Shown: piece by piece, positions 30,949 to 39,281 of the stretch
How the letters are laid out: each line of letters begins with the position of its first letter
Numbering within the stretch: the stretch's first letter is position 1
From: Streptomyces sp. TSRI0281
Lineage (GTDB): Bacteria > Actinomycetota > Actinomycetes > Streptomycetales > Streptomycetaceae
Reading direction: 5' to 3'
DNA length: 64,000 nucleotides
NCBI RefSeq assembly: GCF_001905125.1
Contig: NZ_LWLE01000001.1
Coordinates: 834,880 to 898,879, forward strand
Notes under the pieces: model-generated
What the model was told of the DNA's origin: nothing
Databases searched by the model: none
The model's input: only the letters and a program-made list of their open reading frames with translations
Made by a program: the position numbers and the translations under genes

Positions 30949-33204
30949 TTGTCAACCGAGGAAATGCGACAGGAACAGCAATTCATCACCGACCTCTATG
31001 CCCGGCTCGATCAGCTCAGGGAGCTGGCCGAGGAGTCGGTGCGCGACGCGCTCGTGCAGGTCGGGACCGGTTTCCAGGCCCGGCTGGAGCGGGATGTGCT
31101 GGTGGCGGAGCAGTCCGGGCTGCTCAGTGCGCTCCACTCGGGAGAGAACGGTCTCTGTTTCGGGCGCATCGACTTCCGGGACGGCCGGGCGCACCACATC
31201 GGGCGTATCGGAATTCGGCAGGACGATCCCTCCCGTACGCCCCTGGTGATCGACTGGCGGGCGGACGTGGCACGTCCCTTCTATCTGGCGACCGGTCATT
31301 CCCCGATGGGCCTGCGGCGCAGGCGGCACATCACCACCGAGGGGCGCACCGTCACCGCGCTCCACGACGAGCTGATGGACCTCGGAGACCCCACCCGCAC
31401 CGGCCACGAGGGCACGGACGCCGATGAGGTCCTGCTGGCCGCACTGGACGCGGCCCGCACGGGGCGGATGCACGACATCGTCCGGACCATCCAGGCCGAG
31501 CAGGACCGCATCATCCGGGCGCCCCACCAGGGCGTCATGGTCGTCGAGGGCGGCCCCGGCACCGGCAAGACCGTCGTCGCGCTGCACCGGGCGGCGTTCC
31601 TGCTGTACGAGCACCGGGAACTGCTGGCCCGTCGCGCCGTGCTGATCGTCGGCCCGAACCCGGCCTTCCTGAGCTACATCGGCGACGTACTGCCGTCCCT
31701 GGGCGAGACCGGTGTGCTGCTGGCCACCCTCGGCGAGCTCTTCCCCGGTGTGCGCGCCACCGGCACCGACAGTCCGGCCGCCGCCGAGGTCAAGGGGCGC
31801 GCCGCGATGGCCGATGTGCTGGCGAAGGCGCTGCGGGAGAGGCAGACCGTGCCCGAGCGGGCGACGGAGATCGACCACGACGGTTACGGGACGCTCCAGC
31901 TGGACCGGGCCATGGCCGAGGACGCCCGGTGGCGGGCGCGCGAGAGCGGGCTGCCGCACAACCTGGCCAGACCCGTCTTCGCGTTCCACATCATCGACGC
32001 GCTCACGGCGCAGCTGACCGAACGGATCGGTGCCGACCCGTTCGGCGGGCCCAATCTCCTGGGGCCCGACGACCTCGCCCAGATGGGCAAGGAGATCGCG
32101 ATGAGCCGGGAGGTCCACGCGGCCGTCGACGAGCTGTGGCCGCAGCTCACCCCGCAGGAGCTCGTCGCGGAGTTCCTGGCCGACCCGGTCCACCTCGACG
32201 ACGGGCCTGCCGGGCTGATCCGGCGGCAGCGCGGGGAGTGGACCGAGGCCGACGTACCGCTTCTGGACGAGGCCGCCGAGCTGCTGGGCGAGGACGACAG
32301 TGCGGCCCGTGCCGCTGCCGAGGCCGAGCGCCAGGAGCGGATCGCCTACGCCCAGGGCGTGCTGGAGCTGTCCGCGGGCTCGGAGACGTACGAGTTCGAG
32401 GACGAGGAGTCGGAGATCCTCGCGGCGCACAACATCATCGACGCCGAACGGATGGCCGAGCGCCATGAGGAGGCCGACCTGCGCAGCGCGGCCGAGCGGG
32501 CGGCGGCCGACCGGACCTGGGCGTTCGGCCACATCGTCGTGGACGAGGCGCAGGAACTGTCCGCGATGGCCTGGCGGCTGCTGATGCGGCGCATTCCGAC
32601 GCGCTCGATGACGCTCGTCGGGGACCCGGCACAGACCGCCGACGCGGCGGGCCTCGGCTCCTGGGAACGCATCCTGGAACCGTACGTGGGCGACCGCTGG
32701 GAGCACGTACGGCTGGGGGTCAACTACCGGACGCCCGCCGAGATCATGGAGGTGGCGGCCGGATTCCTGCGGGCGCACGACCCGTCGTTCGAGCCGCCCG
32801 GCTCGGTGCGGTCGACCGGAGTGCGGCCCTGGGCACTGCGGGCCACCGCGGACGGCCTGGCCAACGCGGTGGCACGGGAGGCCGCGGCGGCACGGGACGG
32901 CGGACGGGTCGCGGTCGTCGCCCCGCCTGCGCTGCACGCGTCGCTCCTCGCGGAGCTGCCGGACGCGGGTCACGGGCCCGCGCCCGACCTCACCCGGGAC
33001 GTGGTGCTGCTGGACGCGCGGCAGGCGAAGGGGCTGGAGTTCGACACGGTGCTGGTGGTGGAACCGGCCGCGTACCAAGTGAGTGATCTGTACGTCGCGC
33101 TGACCCGCGCCACCCAGCGCCTCGGGGTACTGCACACCGTCGATCTGCCCGAGGCGCTCGGCGGACTGGAGGAGGCGGGGGCTGCCGGCCGGTCGTCCGG
33201 CTGA
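30949..33204 (+). CDS. HelD/HelR-type RNA polymerase recycling ATPase
   Basis: A 751-aa UvrD-like superfamily 1 protein. The N-terminal coiled-coil arm (about 1-60), the IDWRADVARPFYLATGHSPMGLRRRRHI block and Walker A GGPGTGKT at 201-208 are the pattern of HelD proteins, which pull stalled RNA polymerase off DNA; the HelR subgroup also displaces rifamycins. Later motifs HIVVDEAQELSAM (Walker B), GDPAQT and LYVALTRATQRL are intact. TTG start with CAGGAG 5 bases upstream. It converges on the lipase gene with 12 bases between stops. HelR versus housekeeping HelD cannot be decided here. Confidence 0.88.
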   Translation: MSTEEMRQEQQFITDLYARLDQLRELAEESVRDALVQVGTGFQARLERDVLVAEQSGLLSALHSGENGLCFGRIDFRDGRAHHIGRIGIRQDDPSRTPLVIDWRADVARPFYLATGHSPMGLRRRRHITTEGRTVTALHDELMDLGDPTRTGHEGTDADEVLLAALDAARTGRMHDIVRTIQAEQDRIIRAPHQGVMVVEGGPGTGKTVVALHRAAFLLYEHRELLARRAVLIVGPNPAFLSYIGDVLPSLGETGVLLATLGELFPGVRATGTDSPAAAEVKGRAAMADVLAKALRERQTVPERATEIDHDGYGTLQLDRAMAEDARWRARESGLPHNLARPVFAFHIIDALTAQLTERIGADPFGGPNLLGPDDLAQMGKEIAMSREVHAAVDELWPQLTPQELVAEFLADPVHLDDGPAGLIRRQRGEWTEADVPLLDEAAELLGEDDSAARAAAEAERQERIAYAQGVLELSAGSETYEFEDEESEILAAHNIIDAERMAERHEEADLRSAAERAAADRTWAFGHIVVDEAQELSAMAWRLLMRRIPTRSMTLVGDPAQTADAAGLGSWERILEPYVGDRWEHVRLGVNYRTPAEIMEVAAGFLRAHDPSFEPPGSVRSTGVRPWALRATADGLANAVAREAAAARDGGRVAVVAPPALHASLLAELPDAGHGPAPDLTRDVVLLDARQAKGLEFDTVLVVEPAAYQVSDLYVALTRATQRLGVLHTVDLPEALGGLEEAGAAGRSSG

Positions 33205-33216
33205 CAGCCCCGGCGG

Positions 33217-34437
33217 TCACTCCGGCAGCCGGTCCATCAGCCAGGTGCACAGCTCCTCGGTGATGGCGGTGTGTCCGGTGGTCTCCGAGGAGCACAGGAA
33301 CTCGTCGAGTTCGCTCTCCTCCGGAGACATCCGGTCGATGCTCGCGTACAGGTCCTCCGGCTGGTCGAGGTCACGGACGGCGACCGCGCTGACGGACGGG
33401 ACGAAGCAGACGTCGGGGTGGCGCAGGTCCACGGTCGCGCCGAACTTCTTCAGCATGTCGCCGAGGATCCTGTACGAGGCCAGTGAGCCGCCCGGTGCTC
33501 CGTCGAGCGCCGGGAAGCCGCTGGTCCTGATCGTCTTCTCGCCCTTCGGGAAGAGGCGCTTCAACTCGGCGACGATCACCTCGTGGCCCTCGGCCTGGGT
33601 GAAGAACGTGGTGCCCGGGTAGACCAGCTTCCCGGTGCTCGCCAGGGCCACCTGGCCGGGCGGGACATCGAGGCCCGTGCCGTCGCCCCGGCCGTTGGCC
33701 ACGCCGAGCTTGAGCGGAATCATCGGCCACCCGCCGACCTCCCGCAGCGCGCCCAGGAACTTCTCGCGCTCCGGGTCGGTCCGGACCGTGCCGCTCTCAT
33801 TGTCGTAGTGCCGCCACAGCATCTGCCGCGCGGCCGAACTGTTCATCTGCCGGGCGAAGTTGTTGGCGACCGGGATGAAGTGCGCGAACGCCTGGAGCCC
33901 GATCGGGATGACGGCACCGCGGTGAGGACTGTCGTAGGAGAAGTAGAGCCCCGCGCGGTGGTCGATGCGCTCGTATTCCATCCTGGCGAGCGCATAGCGG
34001 GTGACGATGCCGCCCATGCTGAAGCCGCCGACTACGAGGCGGGCGTCGCCCAGCTGCTCAGCACTTGTTCGGAGAACGGCCGCGATGACCGCCTGGGCGT
34101 TGTCCAGGATCGAGGCACCGCGATCGTCATAGCCGAGCAGGATGACGTCCCTGCCCCGCCGCCGCAGTTCGGTGAGGAAGGGGAAGTCCCCGTCCAGGCC
34201 CTGGTAGAGCGCGTCGAGGTCGCTCTTGCCCAGGTTGAACCCGTCGGCCATGAGCACCGGCCGCTGGATGCCCCTGTTGCCCTCGCCGTAGTAGACGTGG
34301 GCGAAGCCATGGGGCAGGTCCCACTCCTCGTCCGGCCGCGGAACCTGCACCTCGGTCGTGCGCGCGGCGCCCGGTGAACCGGCAAGAGTGAACTCGCCGA
34401 TGCTCTGCTCCGCCGTCTCGCCCTGCTGTCCGGACAA
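33217..34437 (-). CDS. PGAP1-like alpha/beta hydrolase (lipase-type)
   Basis: A 406-aa alpha/beta hydrolase. The nucleophile elbow GGFSMGG places Ser at residue 140; an oxyanion-type loop precedes it (VLMADGFNLG), SYDSPHRGAVIP follows, and the His is probably in QAEGHEVIVAEL. No signal peptide is visible, which suggests a cytoplasmic esterase or lipase. The TTG at 34437 is chosen because AAGGAG lies 7 bases upstream; the 32 extra codons in frame before it have no site. The closest recognised style is the PGAP1-like/triacylglycerol lipase group; substrate unknown. Confidence 0.75.
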   Translation of the reverse strand: MSGQQGETAEQSIGEFTLAGSPGAARTTEVQVPRPDEEWDLPHGFAHVYYGEGNRGIQRPVLMADGFNLGKSDLDALYQGLDGDFPFLTELRRRGRDVILLGYDDRGASILDNAQAVIAAVLRTSAEQLGDARLVVGGFSMGGIVTRYALARMEYERIDHRAGLYFSYDSPHRGAVIPIGLQAFAHFIPVANNFARQMNSSAARQMLWRHYDNESGTVRTDPEREKFLGALREVGGWPMIPLKLGVANGRGDGTGLDVPPGQVALASTGKLVYPGTTFFTQAEGHEVIVAELKRLFPKGEKTIRTSGFPALDGAPGGSLASYRILGDMLKKFGATVDLRHPDVCFVPSVSAVAVRDLDQPEDLYASIDRMSPEESELDEFLCSSETTGHTAITEELCTWLMDRLPE

Positions 34438-34770
34438 AGTGTCGCTCCTTCGTCTGCGCCCATGCCGCAGCGACCCGAAGGACTCGGGCCCGGTGACCGC
34501 GGAGGGGTGCGAAGACCGGCACATCATGGCCATACGTACGGCGCCCGGATGCGCGATCGCCGCGCCACGTCACCCCTCCAGGTAGGAATCCGGCACGGTG
34601 TGTTTATCTCGCCGGAATGTGGGCTTGGCGCGTCTCTTTCGGTCGGGAAACGGCCCCGATCGGCCGCCCGCACGGACAGGGCCCGGCGAGAGGGTCCGGG
34701 GCCGTTCCGGCGCTACCTCCGGGAGCATCGCGATCACGCCATTCCTCGGCCCACCCCCTGTTCGAATCCG
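34438..34770. other. Intergenic region between lipase and ATPase genes
   Basis: 333 bases without a supported gene. It holds the lipase promoter region and GC-rich imperfect inverted repeats around 34655-34715 (GGGCCCGGCGAGAGGGTCCGGGGCC) that may end transcription from the ATPase gene. A GTTCGAATCC word near 34762 looks like a tRNA T-loop, but no tRNA folds around it. Confidence 0.5.
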
Positions 34771-35214
34771 TCACGCCCCCGGCCCGACCAGGACGAACCA
34801 GACCGTCTTGGCGTGCGCCGCGCTCCCGCCGTGGGTCGTGGTCCCCCACCGCCCGGCCAGGCTGTCCACGATGAGAAGCCCCCGGCCGCGCTCCGCGTGC
34901 GGATCGGTACCCGGCCTCGGCAGCGGGCATGGCTCGTCGTCGGTCACGTAGACCATGACCTGCCGCCGGTTCACCGTCACATCCACCCGGATCTGCACCG
35001 ACCGCGTGTGGCAGTGCGCGTTGGACACCACCTCGCTCACACACAACCGGGCGTCGTCCGCGAGCCCGCGATGCGCGGTGGTACGCAGCACGGCGCCCAC
35101 GAAGTCCCGCGCGATCCGGGGTGCGGTGGGGGTGTTCGGTGCGATGAGCCGATAACGCTCGCCGCGTTGGGGGAGGTACGGGGTGGGGGGAGGTGGAGCG
35201 GTTACGGAGGTCAT
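34771..35214 (-). CDS. HATPase-fold regulator (RsbW/anti-sigma-like)
   Basis: A 147-aa single-domain GHKL ATPase of the serine-kinase/anti-sigma type. The N box is CVSEVVSNAHCH (Glu61, Asn65), the G1 box VTDDEP, and the G2 box RGRGLLIVDSLAGRWG. Streptomyces has dozens of these, commonly paired with an XRE-DUF5753 protein and a DUF397 protein, as here. It is divergent from the XRE gene with a 211-base shared control region. It could bind or phosphorylate a partner such as the XRE or DUF397 protein; no sigma factor is next to it. Confidence 0.9.
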   Translation of the reverse strand: MTSVTAPPPPTPYLPQRGERYRLIAPNTPTAPRIARDFVGAVLRTTAHRGLADDARLCVSEVVSNAHCHTRSVQIRVDVTVNRRQVMVYVTDDEPCPLPRPGTDPHAERGRGLLIVDSLAGRWGTTTHGGSAAHAKTVWFVLVGPGA

Positions 35215-35320
35215 GACGAGGTCTCCCTACGTGAGCGGGTCTCCGAGATGGCGTCAACTCGCGTGCGGGTGGCTGCACTTCTGCGCACGGTGCGAGTTGC
35301 GCGACAGGACTGGACGCCAG

Positions 35321-35353
35321 GGCACAACCTTGGGACGGCGCAACAGTGGGACG
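35321..35353 (+). promoter_or_regulatory. Two tandem copies of a 17-bp operator-like motif
   Basis: GGCACAACCTTGGGACG (35321-35337) and GGCGCAACAGTGGGACG (35337-35353) are head-to-tail copies, sharing one base, of GGCRCAACNNWGGGACG. They lie between the divergent ATPase and XRE genes. The same motif recurs before the downstream operon. Confidence 0.75.
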
Positions 35354-35425
35354 GTCGTAGCACCCATACGGGTGGACCAGTGACACAGTTGGGCGGCACA
35401 CTCGTACCGCACGAAGGGGAGGCCG

Positions 35426-36274
35426 ATGCCGCCAAGGAGCTATCCGACCGCCAGGCAGAAGCGGTTGGGCGCGGAGCTTCGCAAGTTGCGCGAGCGCGCC
35501 GGCATGTCCGGAAGCGAGGCTGCCGCATTTCTGGGCGGCGAACGCGCCCAGATCAGCCACATCGAATCCGGTCGCTACGGCGTGAGTGATCAGCGGGTCC
35601 GTCGGCTCGCCGCGCACTACTCAGCCGGCGACAAGCACTTGGTCGACGCGCTGGCGAGCATGGCCGAGGAACGCACCAAGGGGTGGTGGGACGACTATCG
35701 CGGGATACTCTCACCGGGATTTCTGGACCTGGCCGAACTGGAGCACCGCGCAACGTACATTCGCGCAATCGAAATGCTGTATGTGCCAGGCGTATTTCAG
35801 ACGGAAGCGTACGCACGAGACCTCATTCGAGGCGGGGTTTCCGACCTCCCGACCGTCGAACTGAACGCCCGCGTCGAACACCGCACGAGGCGTCGCGACA
35901 TCTTCGACCGGCCCGTTCCCACTCCGTTCGAGGCGTTCATCCACGAGGCCGCCCTGCGTATGCGGTACTGCGATGCCAGCACGATGCGGGAACAGCTCGA
36001 CTTCCTGCGCAAAGTATCCGTCTGGCCTTCCGTGACCATCCGCATCATTCCGTTCGAAGCCCAGATCACCAGCTCGGTGCACTCGATGCTGTACGCCGGA
36101 GCCAGCATTCCCGCACTCGACACAGTTCAGATCGACAGCTCCTTCAACTCGGGGTTCCTGGACGCCGAAGCTCAACTGGCCAGGTACCGCGCACTACTCG
36201 ATTCTGTCGAGTCGATCTCACTCGGCACGGAGGAATCGGACCAATTCATCCAACGCATCGCACAGGAAATGTGA
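35426..36274 (+). CDS. XRE-family regulator with DUF5753
   Basis: A 282-aa protein with an N-terminal helix-turn-helix (about 13-70; LRERAGMSGSEAAAFLGGERAQISHIESGR) and the DUF5753 domain (about 95-275; AELEHRATYIRAIEMLYVPGVFQTEAYAR). This is the WhiJ-like class of Streptomyces regulators. ATG start with AAGGGGAGG 4 bases upstream. A DUF397 gene follows after 10 bases, an arrangement where the DUF397 protein is thought to modulate the DNA-binding partner. Third-position GC is lower than in neighbouring core genes, suggesting more recent arrival. Confidence 0.94.
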   Translation: MPPRSYPTARQKRLGAELRKLRERAGMSGSEAAAFLGGERAQISHIESGRYGVSDQRVRRLAAHYSAGDKHLVDALASMAEERTKGWWDDYRGILSPGFLDLAELEHRATYIRAIEMLYVPGVFQTEAYARDLIRGGVSDLPTVELNARVEHRTRRRDIFDRPVPTPFEAFIHEAALRMRYCDASTMREQLDFLRKVSVWPSVTIRIIPFEAQITSSVHSMLYAGASIPALDTVQIDSSFNSGFLDAEAQLARYRALLDSVESISLGTEESDQFIQRIAQEM

Positions 36275-36284
36275 GCTAACGGGC

Positions 36285-36485
36285 ATGACAGAGGCAATCA
36301 ACTGGCAGAAATCCTCCTTCTCGGGACCGGACGACAACCAGAGCTGTATCGAGTTGGCCCCCGTCGACGGCGCGATCAAGATGCGCGAGAGCGATGACCC
36401 CGACGTGATCGTCACGACGAGCGTCACCAAGCTCCGCGCCTTCGTCCTGGGCGTCAAGGCCGGCGAGTTCGACCACCTGATCTGA
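36285..36485 (+). CDS. DUF397 protein
   Basis: A 66-aa protein that is all DUF397: WQKSSFSGPDDNQSCIELAPVDGAIKMRESDDP, then the LRAFVLGVKAGEFDH tail. DUF397 proteins accompany XRE-DUF5753 regulators in Streptomyces (the WhiJ/BldB-type neighbourhoods) and are seen as partners or antagonists. It is 10 bases after the XRE gene, probably co-transcribed. Confidence 0.93.
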   Translation: MTEAINWQKSSFSGPDDNQSCIELAPVDGAIKMRESDDPDVIVTTSVTKLRAFVLGVKAGEFDHLI

Positions 36486-36497
36486 CCAACTACCGCG

Positions 36498-36533
36498 AAA
36501 GCCCTCCACCCGAACTGACAGGTGGAGGGCTTT
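36498..36533 (+). terminator. Terminator after DUF397
   Basis: Perfect 13-bp stem AAAGCCCTCCACC/GGTGGAGGGCTTT with a 10-base loop, 12 bases after the DUF397 stop. The A- and T-ended stem makes it a plausible terminator in both directions. It separates the regulator from the next operon. Confidence 0.88.
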
Positions 36534-36544
36534 CCGCATGTTGC

Positions 36545-36576
36545 GGCACAACTTAGGGACGTCCCACTGTTGCGCC
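36545..36576. promoter_or_regulatory. Convergent pair of the 17-bp operator-like motif
   Basis: GGCACAACTTAGGGACG (36545-36561, plus strand) and GGCGCAACAGTGGGACG on the minus strand (36560-36576) form an inverted pair. The second is identical over 17 bases to 35337-35353. It overlaps a TTGCGC element (36570-36575), which with TACGGT (36594-36599) at 18-base spacing makes a candidate promoter for the operon that follows. Confidence 0.75.
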
Positions 36577-36667
36577 TGACGATCAGGTGACGCTACGGTC
36601 ACCGTACGTCGCCGCAGCGACCAGGCGCACAGCCCGGCCGCACTCGCGCAGCGACGTAACTTCCCCT

Positions 36668-36748
36668 TGCCCGCAGTTGCATTGAGTTGCGGGCACACCC
36701 AAAGCCGCCCCCGCCCCGCTGTTCGTCACACAACCCCGGGGCGGGGGC
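36668..36748 (+). promoter_or_regulatory. Leader hairpins (possible attenuator)
   Basis: Two inverted repeats lie between the candidate promoter and the first gene: TGCCCGCA/TGCGGGCA (36668-36695) and a perfect 12-bp stem GCCCCCGCCCCG/CGGGGCGGGGGC (36707-36748). The second could end transcription early. Confidence 0.5.
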
Positions 36749-36800
36749 TCTCCGGTACCGCACCGCACCAACCCCACACGCTGCGATCGGACGGTCGACC

Positions 36801-36989
36801 ATGCGTACGCCACCACACACCCCGCCCGTCGAGGCCCGCGTCGAACACGGCTTCCGGTTCGAAGTGCTCCGGTACGTGACGTGTGCCGAGTGGCGGGTTC
36901 GGCTCGTCCGATTGCCCTCGAAAACCCCCGCGCATTGCGCAGACTGTGAAGTCCAACCACAGCAACAGCGACGGGAATTGTGCGCATGA
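36801..36989 (+). CDS. Small Cys-rich protein, first gene of the operon
   Basis: A 62-aa open frame from ATG 36801 whose stop overlaps the ATG of the glycosylase gene (ATGA), the same coupling as between later genes of the operon. It has Cys residues in VTCAEWR, HCADCE and ELCA, enough for a metal site. No strong ribosome binding site is visible. Codon use is mostly G/C-ending but weaker toward the end. I do not recognise a family; it could be a leader ORF that couples translation. Confidence 0.5.
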   Translation: MRTPPHTPPVEARVEHGFRFEVLRYVTCAEWRVRLVRLPSKTPAHCADCEVQPQQQRRELCA

Positions 36990-37825
36990 GCCCCACGATC
37001 ATCACGGAGCACCCCGGCTGGCACGAGACCTCGGCCGGCGAGCCCGTACGCGTCGTCGAGCACCAAGGCGCCGCATGGCTCGCCCACGGGGAGAGCGACC
37101 CCGGGCACCTGCGGCTGCTTCGCCTCGGCACCGGGACCGGGGAGCAGCCCCCCGTCGCCTACACGTCCGCGGTCGACCTGCCCACGCCCTCCGAGGGGAC
37201 GCCGCTCCTCAACGAGTTGATGTCTCTCGGCACGGTGGCGCGGCTTAAAAACCCTTCACTCTGGGACGCGATCACGACCGCCCTGCTCCGGCAGGTGGTG
37301 ACCGCCGCGCAGGCACGGAAGCGTCACCGTGCCTTCTACGCCGCTTACGGCCGAACGTTCGACACCCCGGCCGGCCCGCTCCCCCTGGCCCCCACCGCCG
37401 AGATCGTGCTCGACCTCTCCGACGAGGGATTCGCCGCGGTCGGCGCCAAGTTCAACGCCAAGGGCCTGCGGGCCGCCGCGACCGCCTACCTCAATCGCGG
37501 CGACCACTGGTCCACCCTCGACCCCGAGAGTCTCGTCAAAGAACTCGTCGAGGTCCCGTACATCGGTCCATGGACCGCCGCGGCAGCAGCCGCAGACTTC
37601 ACCGGCGACCACTCGGTCTACCCGCACGGCGACCTCGCCGTGCGGACATGGGCCGGCCGAGCCGCCCCCGGCCTCGCCCTGCCGAGCGCCGAGCGCGAGT
37701 TCGAGGCCTTGTGGCGCCGTTGGGCGCCCGCCCGCACCAACCTTCACGCCTTGACCCTGTTCACTCTCACTTGGGGGAGCCATGCCCGTATTACCGGCAC
37801 AGGAGGAACACCGCACCACCCCTGA
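36986..37825 (+). CDS. HhH-GPD superfamily DNA glycosylase-like protein
   Basis: A 279-aa protein resembling AlkA-type 3-methyladenine glycosylases. The helix-hairpin-helix VEVPYIGPWTAAA spans residues 188-200, followed by YPHGDLAVRTW with the catalytic Asp217 in the expected place. The N-terminal 80 residues form a variable domain, and no 4Fe-4S Cys cluster follows, unlike MutY/Nth. It would remove damaged or modified bases from DNA. The ATG at 36986 is coupled to the small ORF; a GTG two codons earlier is an alternative. Its end overlaps the radical SAM gene by 44 bases. Confidence 0.85.
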   Translation: MSPTIITEHPGWHETSAGEPVRVVEHQGAAWLAHGESDPGHLRLLRLGTGTGEQPPVAYTSAVDLPTPSEGTPLLNELMSLGTVARLKNPSLWDAITTALLRQVVTAAQARKRHRAFYAAYGRTFDTPAGPLPLAPTAEIVLDLSDEGFAAVGAKFNAKGLRAAATAYLNRGDHWSTLDPESLVKELVEVPYIGPWTAAAAAADFTGDHSVYPHGDLAVRTWAGRAAPGLALPSAEREFEALWRRWAPARTNLHALTLFTLTWGSHARITGTGGTPHHP

Positions 37826-39281
37826 TCGGATCGCCGGCGCCGACCCGAACCGCGCCCTCGACGCCCTGTTCGTCAACGCTCCGTTGCGCGACTACGGCCT
37901 GCGACCCCGGACGAACGACTACACTCTGCCCGTCCTCGGCATGGCCTACATCGCCACCTACGCACAGGAAGTCGGCGGATTCAACGTTGGCGTACTGGAC
38001 GCCGAAGCACACGGTCTCGGCGTCGAGGAAACCGCCCGCATCGTCAACAGCGTCCGCCCCCGATGGGTCGGCATGAACCTGCTCGCCCCCACCTACGAGA
38101 TGTCAGCCCGGATCGCCGCCGCCCTCGACCCCGGCATCGCCGTCATGGTGGGCGGGCACCACGCCCGCGCCATGCCCGCCCGCATCCTCGACGACCCCCG
38201 TATGCGCAACCTGCGAGCCCTCATTATCGGGGAGGGCGAGACCCGCGTCGCCTCGCTCCTCGCCGACGAGCGCCGCCGTGCGGAACTCCCCGGAGTCATG
38301 TGGCGCGACCGGCTGCTTGGCACCCATGGCGCCGGCATCGCGCACGGCAATACCGCACAGTGGCTCGGCCCGGACATCGACGCGCTTCCCCTCGTGAACC
38401 GCGCGTTCCTGCCGCAAGACCCTTACATCGCCGAGGACGGCCGCACCGAGGCGAACATCGTCGGTTCACGTGGGTGCCCGTACGACTGCGGGTTCTGTGG
38501 CGCCGCGGTCTCGGCGAACCCTGATGTCAAGATCAGGGCCCGGTCGCCCGAGGGGATCGTTGCCGAGCTCGACCACCTGCACGCCGCCTACGGAACGACC
38601 GCGTACCGGTTCGTCGACGATCTCTTTCTCGGCGCCAAACGGGTGATCGTGCCGCAGATGGAAGCCTTCACCCGCCACGGAATCGGCGACCGTTACGTGT
38701 GGGATGCCACGGGCCGGATCAACGTGTTTTCCCACCTCGACAACGCCATGCACACGATCCTCAGGGCGAACGGGCTGCGCGAGGTGGCGCTCGGCATCGA
38801 GTCCGGAAGCGACCGTGTTCTCGTCGGCATGGACAAGCGGATCACAGCCGAGATGACCGAGAACGTGACCGACCGGCTGCTCTCGCACGGCATCAACGTC
38901 AAGGGCTATTTCATCCTTGGCTACCCCGGGGAAAGGCAGGAGGACCTCGACGCGACCGTGCGCCACATCCACAACCTGTGGGCACTCGCCGACCGGCACC
39001 CCGGAAAGTTCCGGGCGAGCGTCTTCGAGTTCCGTCCTTACCCCGGTACCCCCGTATGGGACACACTCATCAAGGCCGGACACCACCCCGACGCGCTGCT
39101 CGCCTACTCCGACGTAGACCTCACCGCGGAGGGAGCCGACGAGTCCATGCGCACCCGCGACGAGTTCAATTTCTCCGTCGGCATCACGTTCGGAACCGTG
39201 CCCCTTCCCAAGCTGCGCGCCACCCTCGCCATGCTCACCCGCGAGCAGCACGCCCGAAACCACATGGGGACCGCCGCATGA
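37782..39281 (+). CDS. B12-binding radical SAM protein
   Basis: A 499-aa enzyme. Residues 25-170 form a cobalamin-binding-type Rossmann domain (LPVLGMAYIATYAQE, VMVGGHHARAMP, IIGEGE) without the DxHxxG ligand, so B12 would bind base-off without His ligation, as in many class B members. The radical SAM core has CxxxCxxC at Cys232, 236 and 239, then IESGSDRVLVGMDKR and GYFILGYPGE. ATG start with GGGGGAG 3 bases upstream. The substrate is unknown; neighbours suggest a nucleoside, nucleotide or base. Class B enzymes often methylate unactivated carbons or phosphorus. Confidence 0.9.
   Translation: MPVLPAQEEHRTTPDRIAGADPNRALDALFVNAPLRDYGLRPRTNDYTLPVLGMAYIATYAQEVGGFNVGVLDAEAHGLGVEETARIVNSVRPRWVGMNLLAPTYEMSARIAAALDPGIAVMVGGHHARAMPARILDDPRMRNLRALIIGEGETRVASLLADERRRAELPGVMWRDRLLGTHGAGIAHGNTAQWLGPDIDALPLVNRAFLPQDPYIAEDGRTEANIVGSRGCPYDCGFCGAAVSANPDVKIRARSPEGIVAELDHLHAAYGTTAYRFVDDLFLGAKRVIVPQMEAFTRHGIGDRYVWDATGRINVFSHLDNAMHTILRANGLREVALGIESGSDRVLVGMDKRITAEMTENVTDRLLSHGINVKGYFILGYPGERQEDLDATVRHIHNLWALADRHPGKFRASVFEFRPYPGTPVWDTLIKAGHHPDALLAYSDVDLTAEGADESMRTRDEFNFSVGITFGTVPLPKLRATLAMLTREQHARNHMGTAA

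Noticed and set aside
30902..31249. 115-codon frame starting at ATG 30902 in front of the HelD-like gene
   Set aside because: It overlaps the HelD-like coding region in another frame and has no recognisable domain; at most its start matters for leader control.
34760..34775. tRNA-like T-loop word (TGTTCGAATCC)
   Set aside because: No acceptor, anticodon or D stems can be formed around it, and the flanking T stem does not pair.
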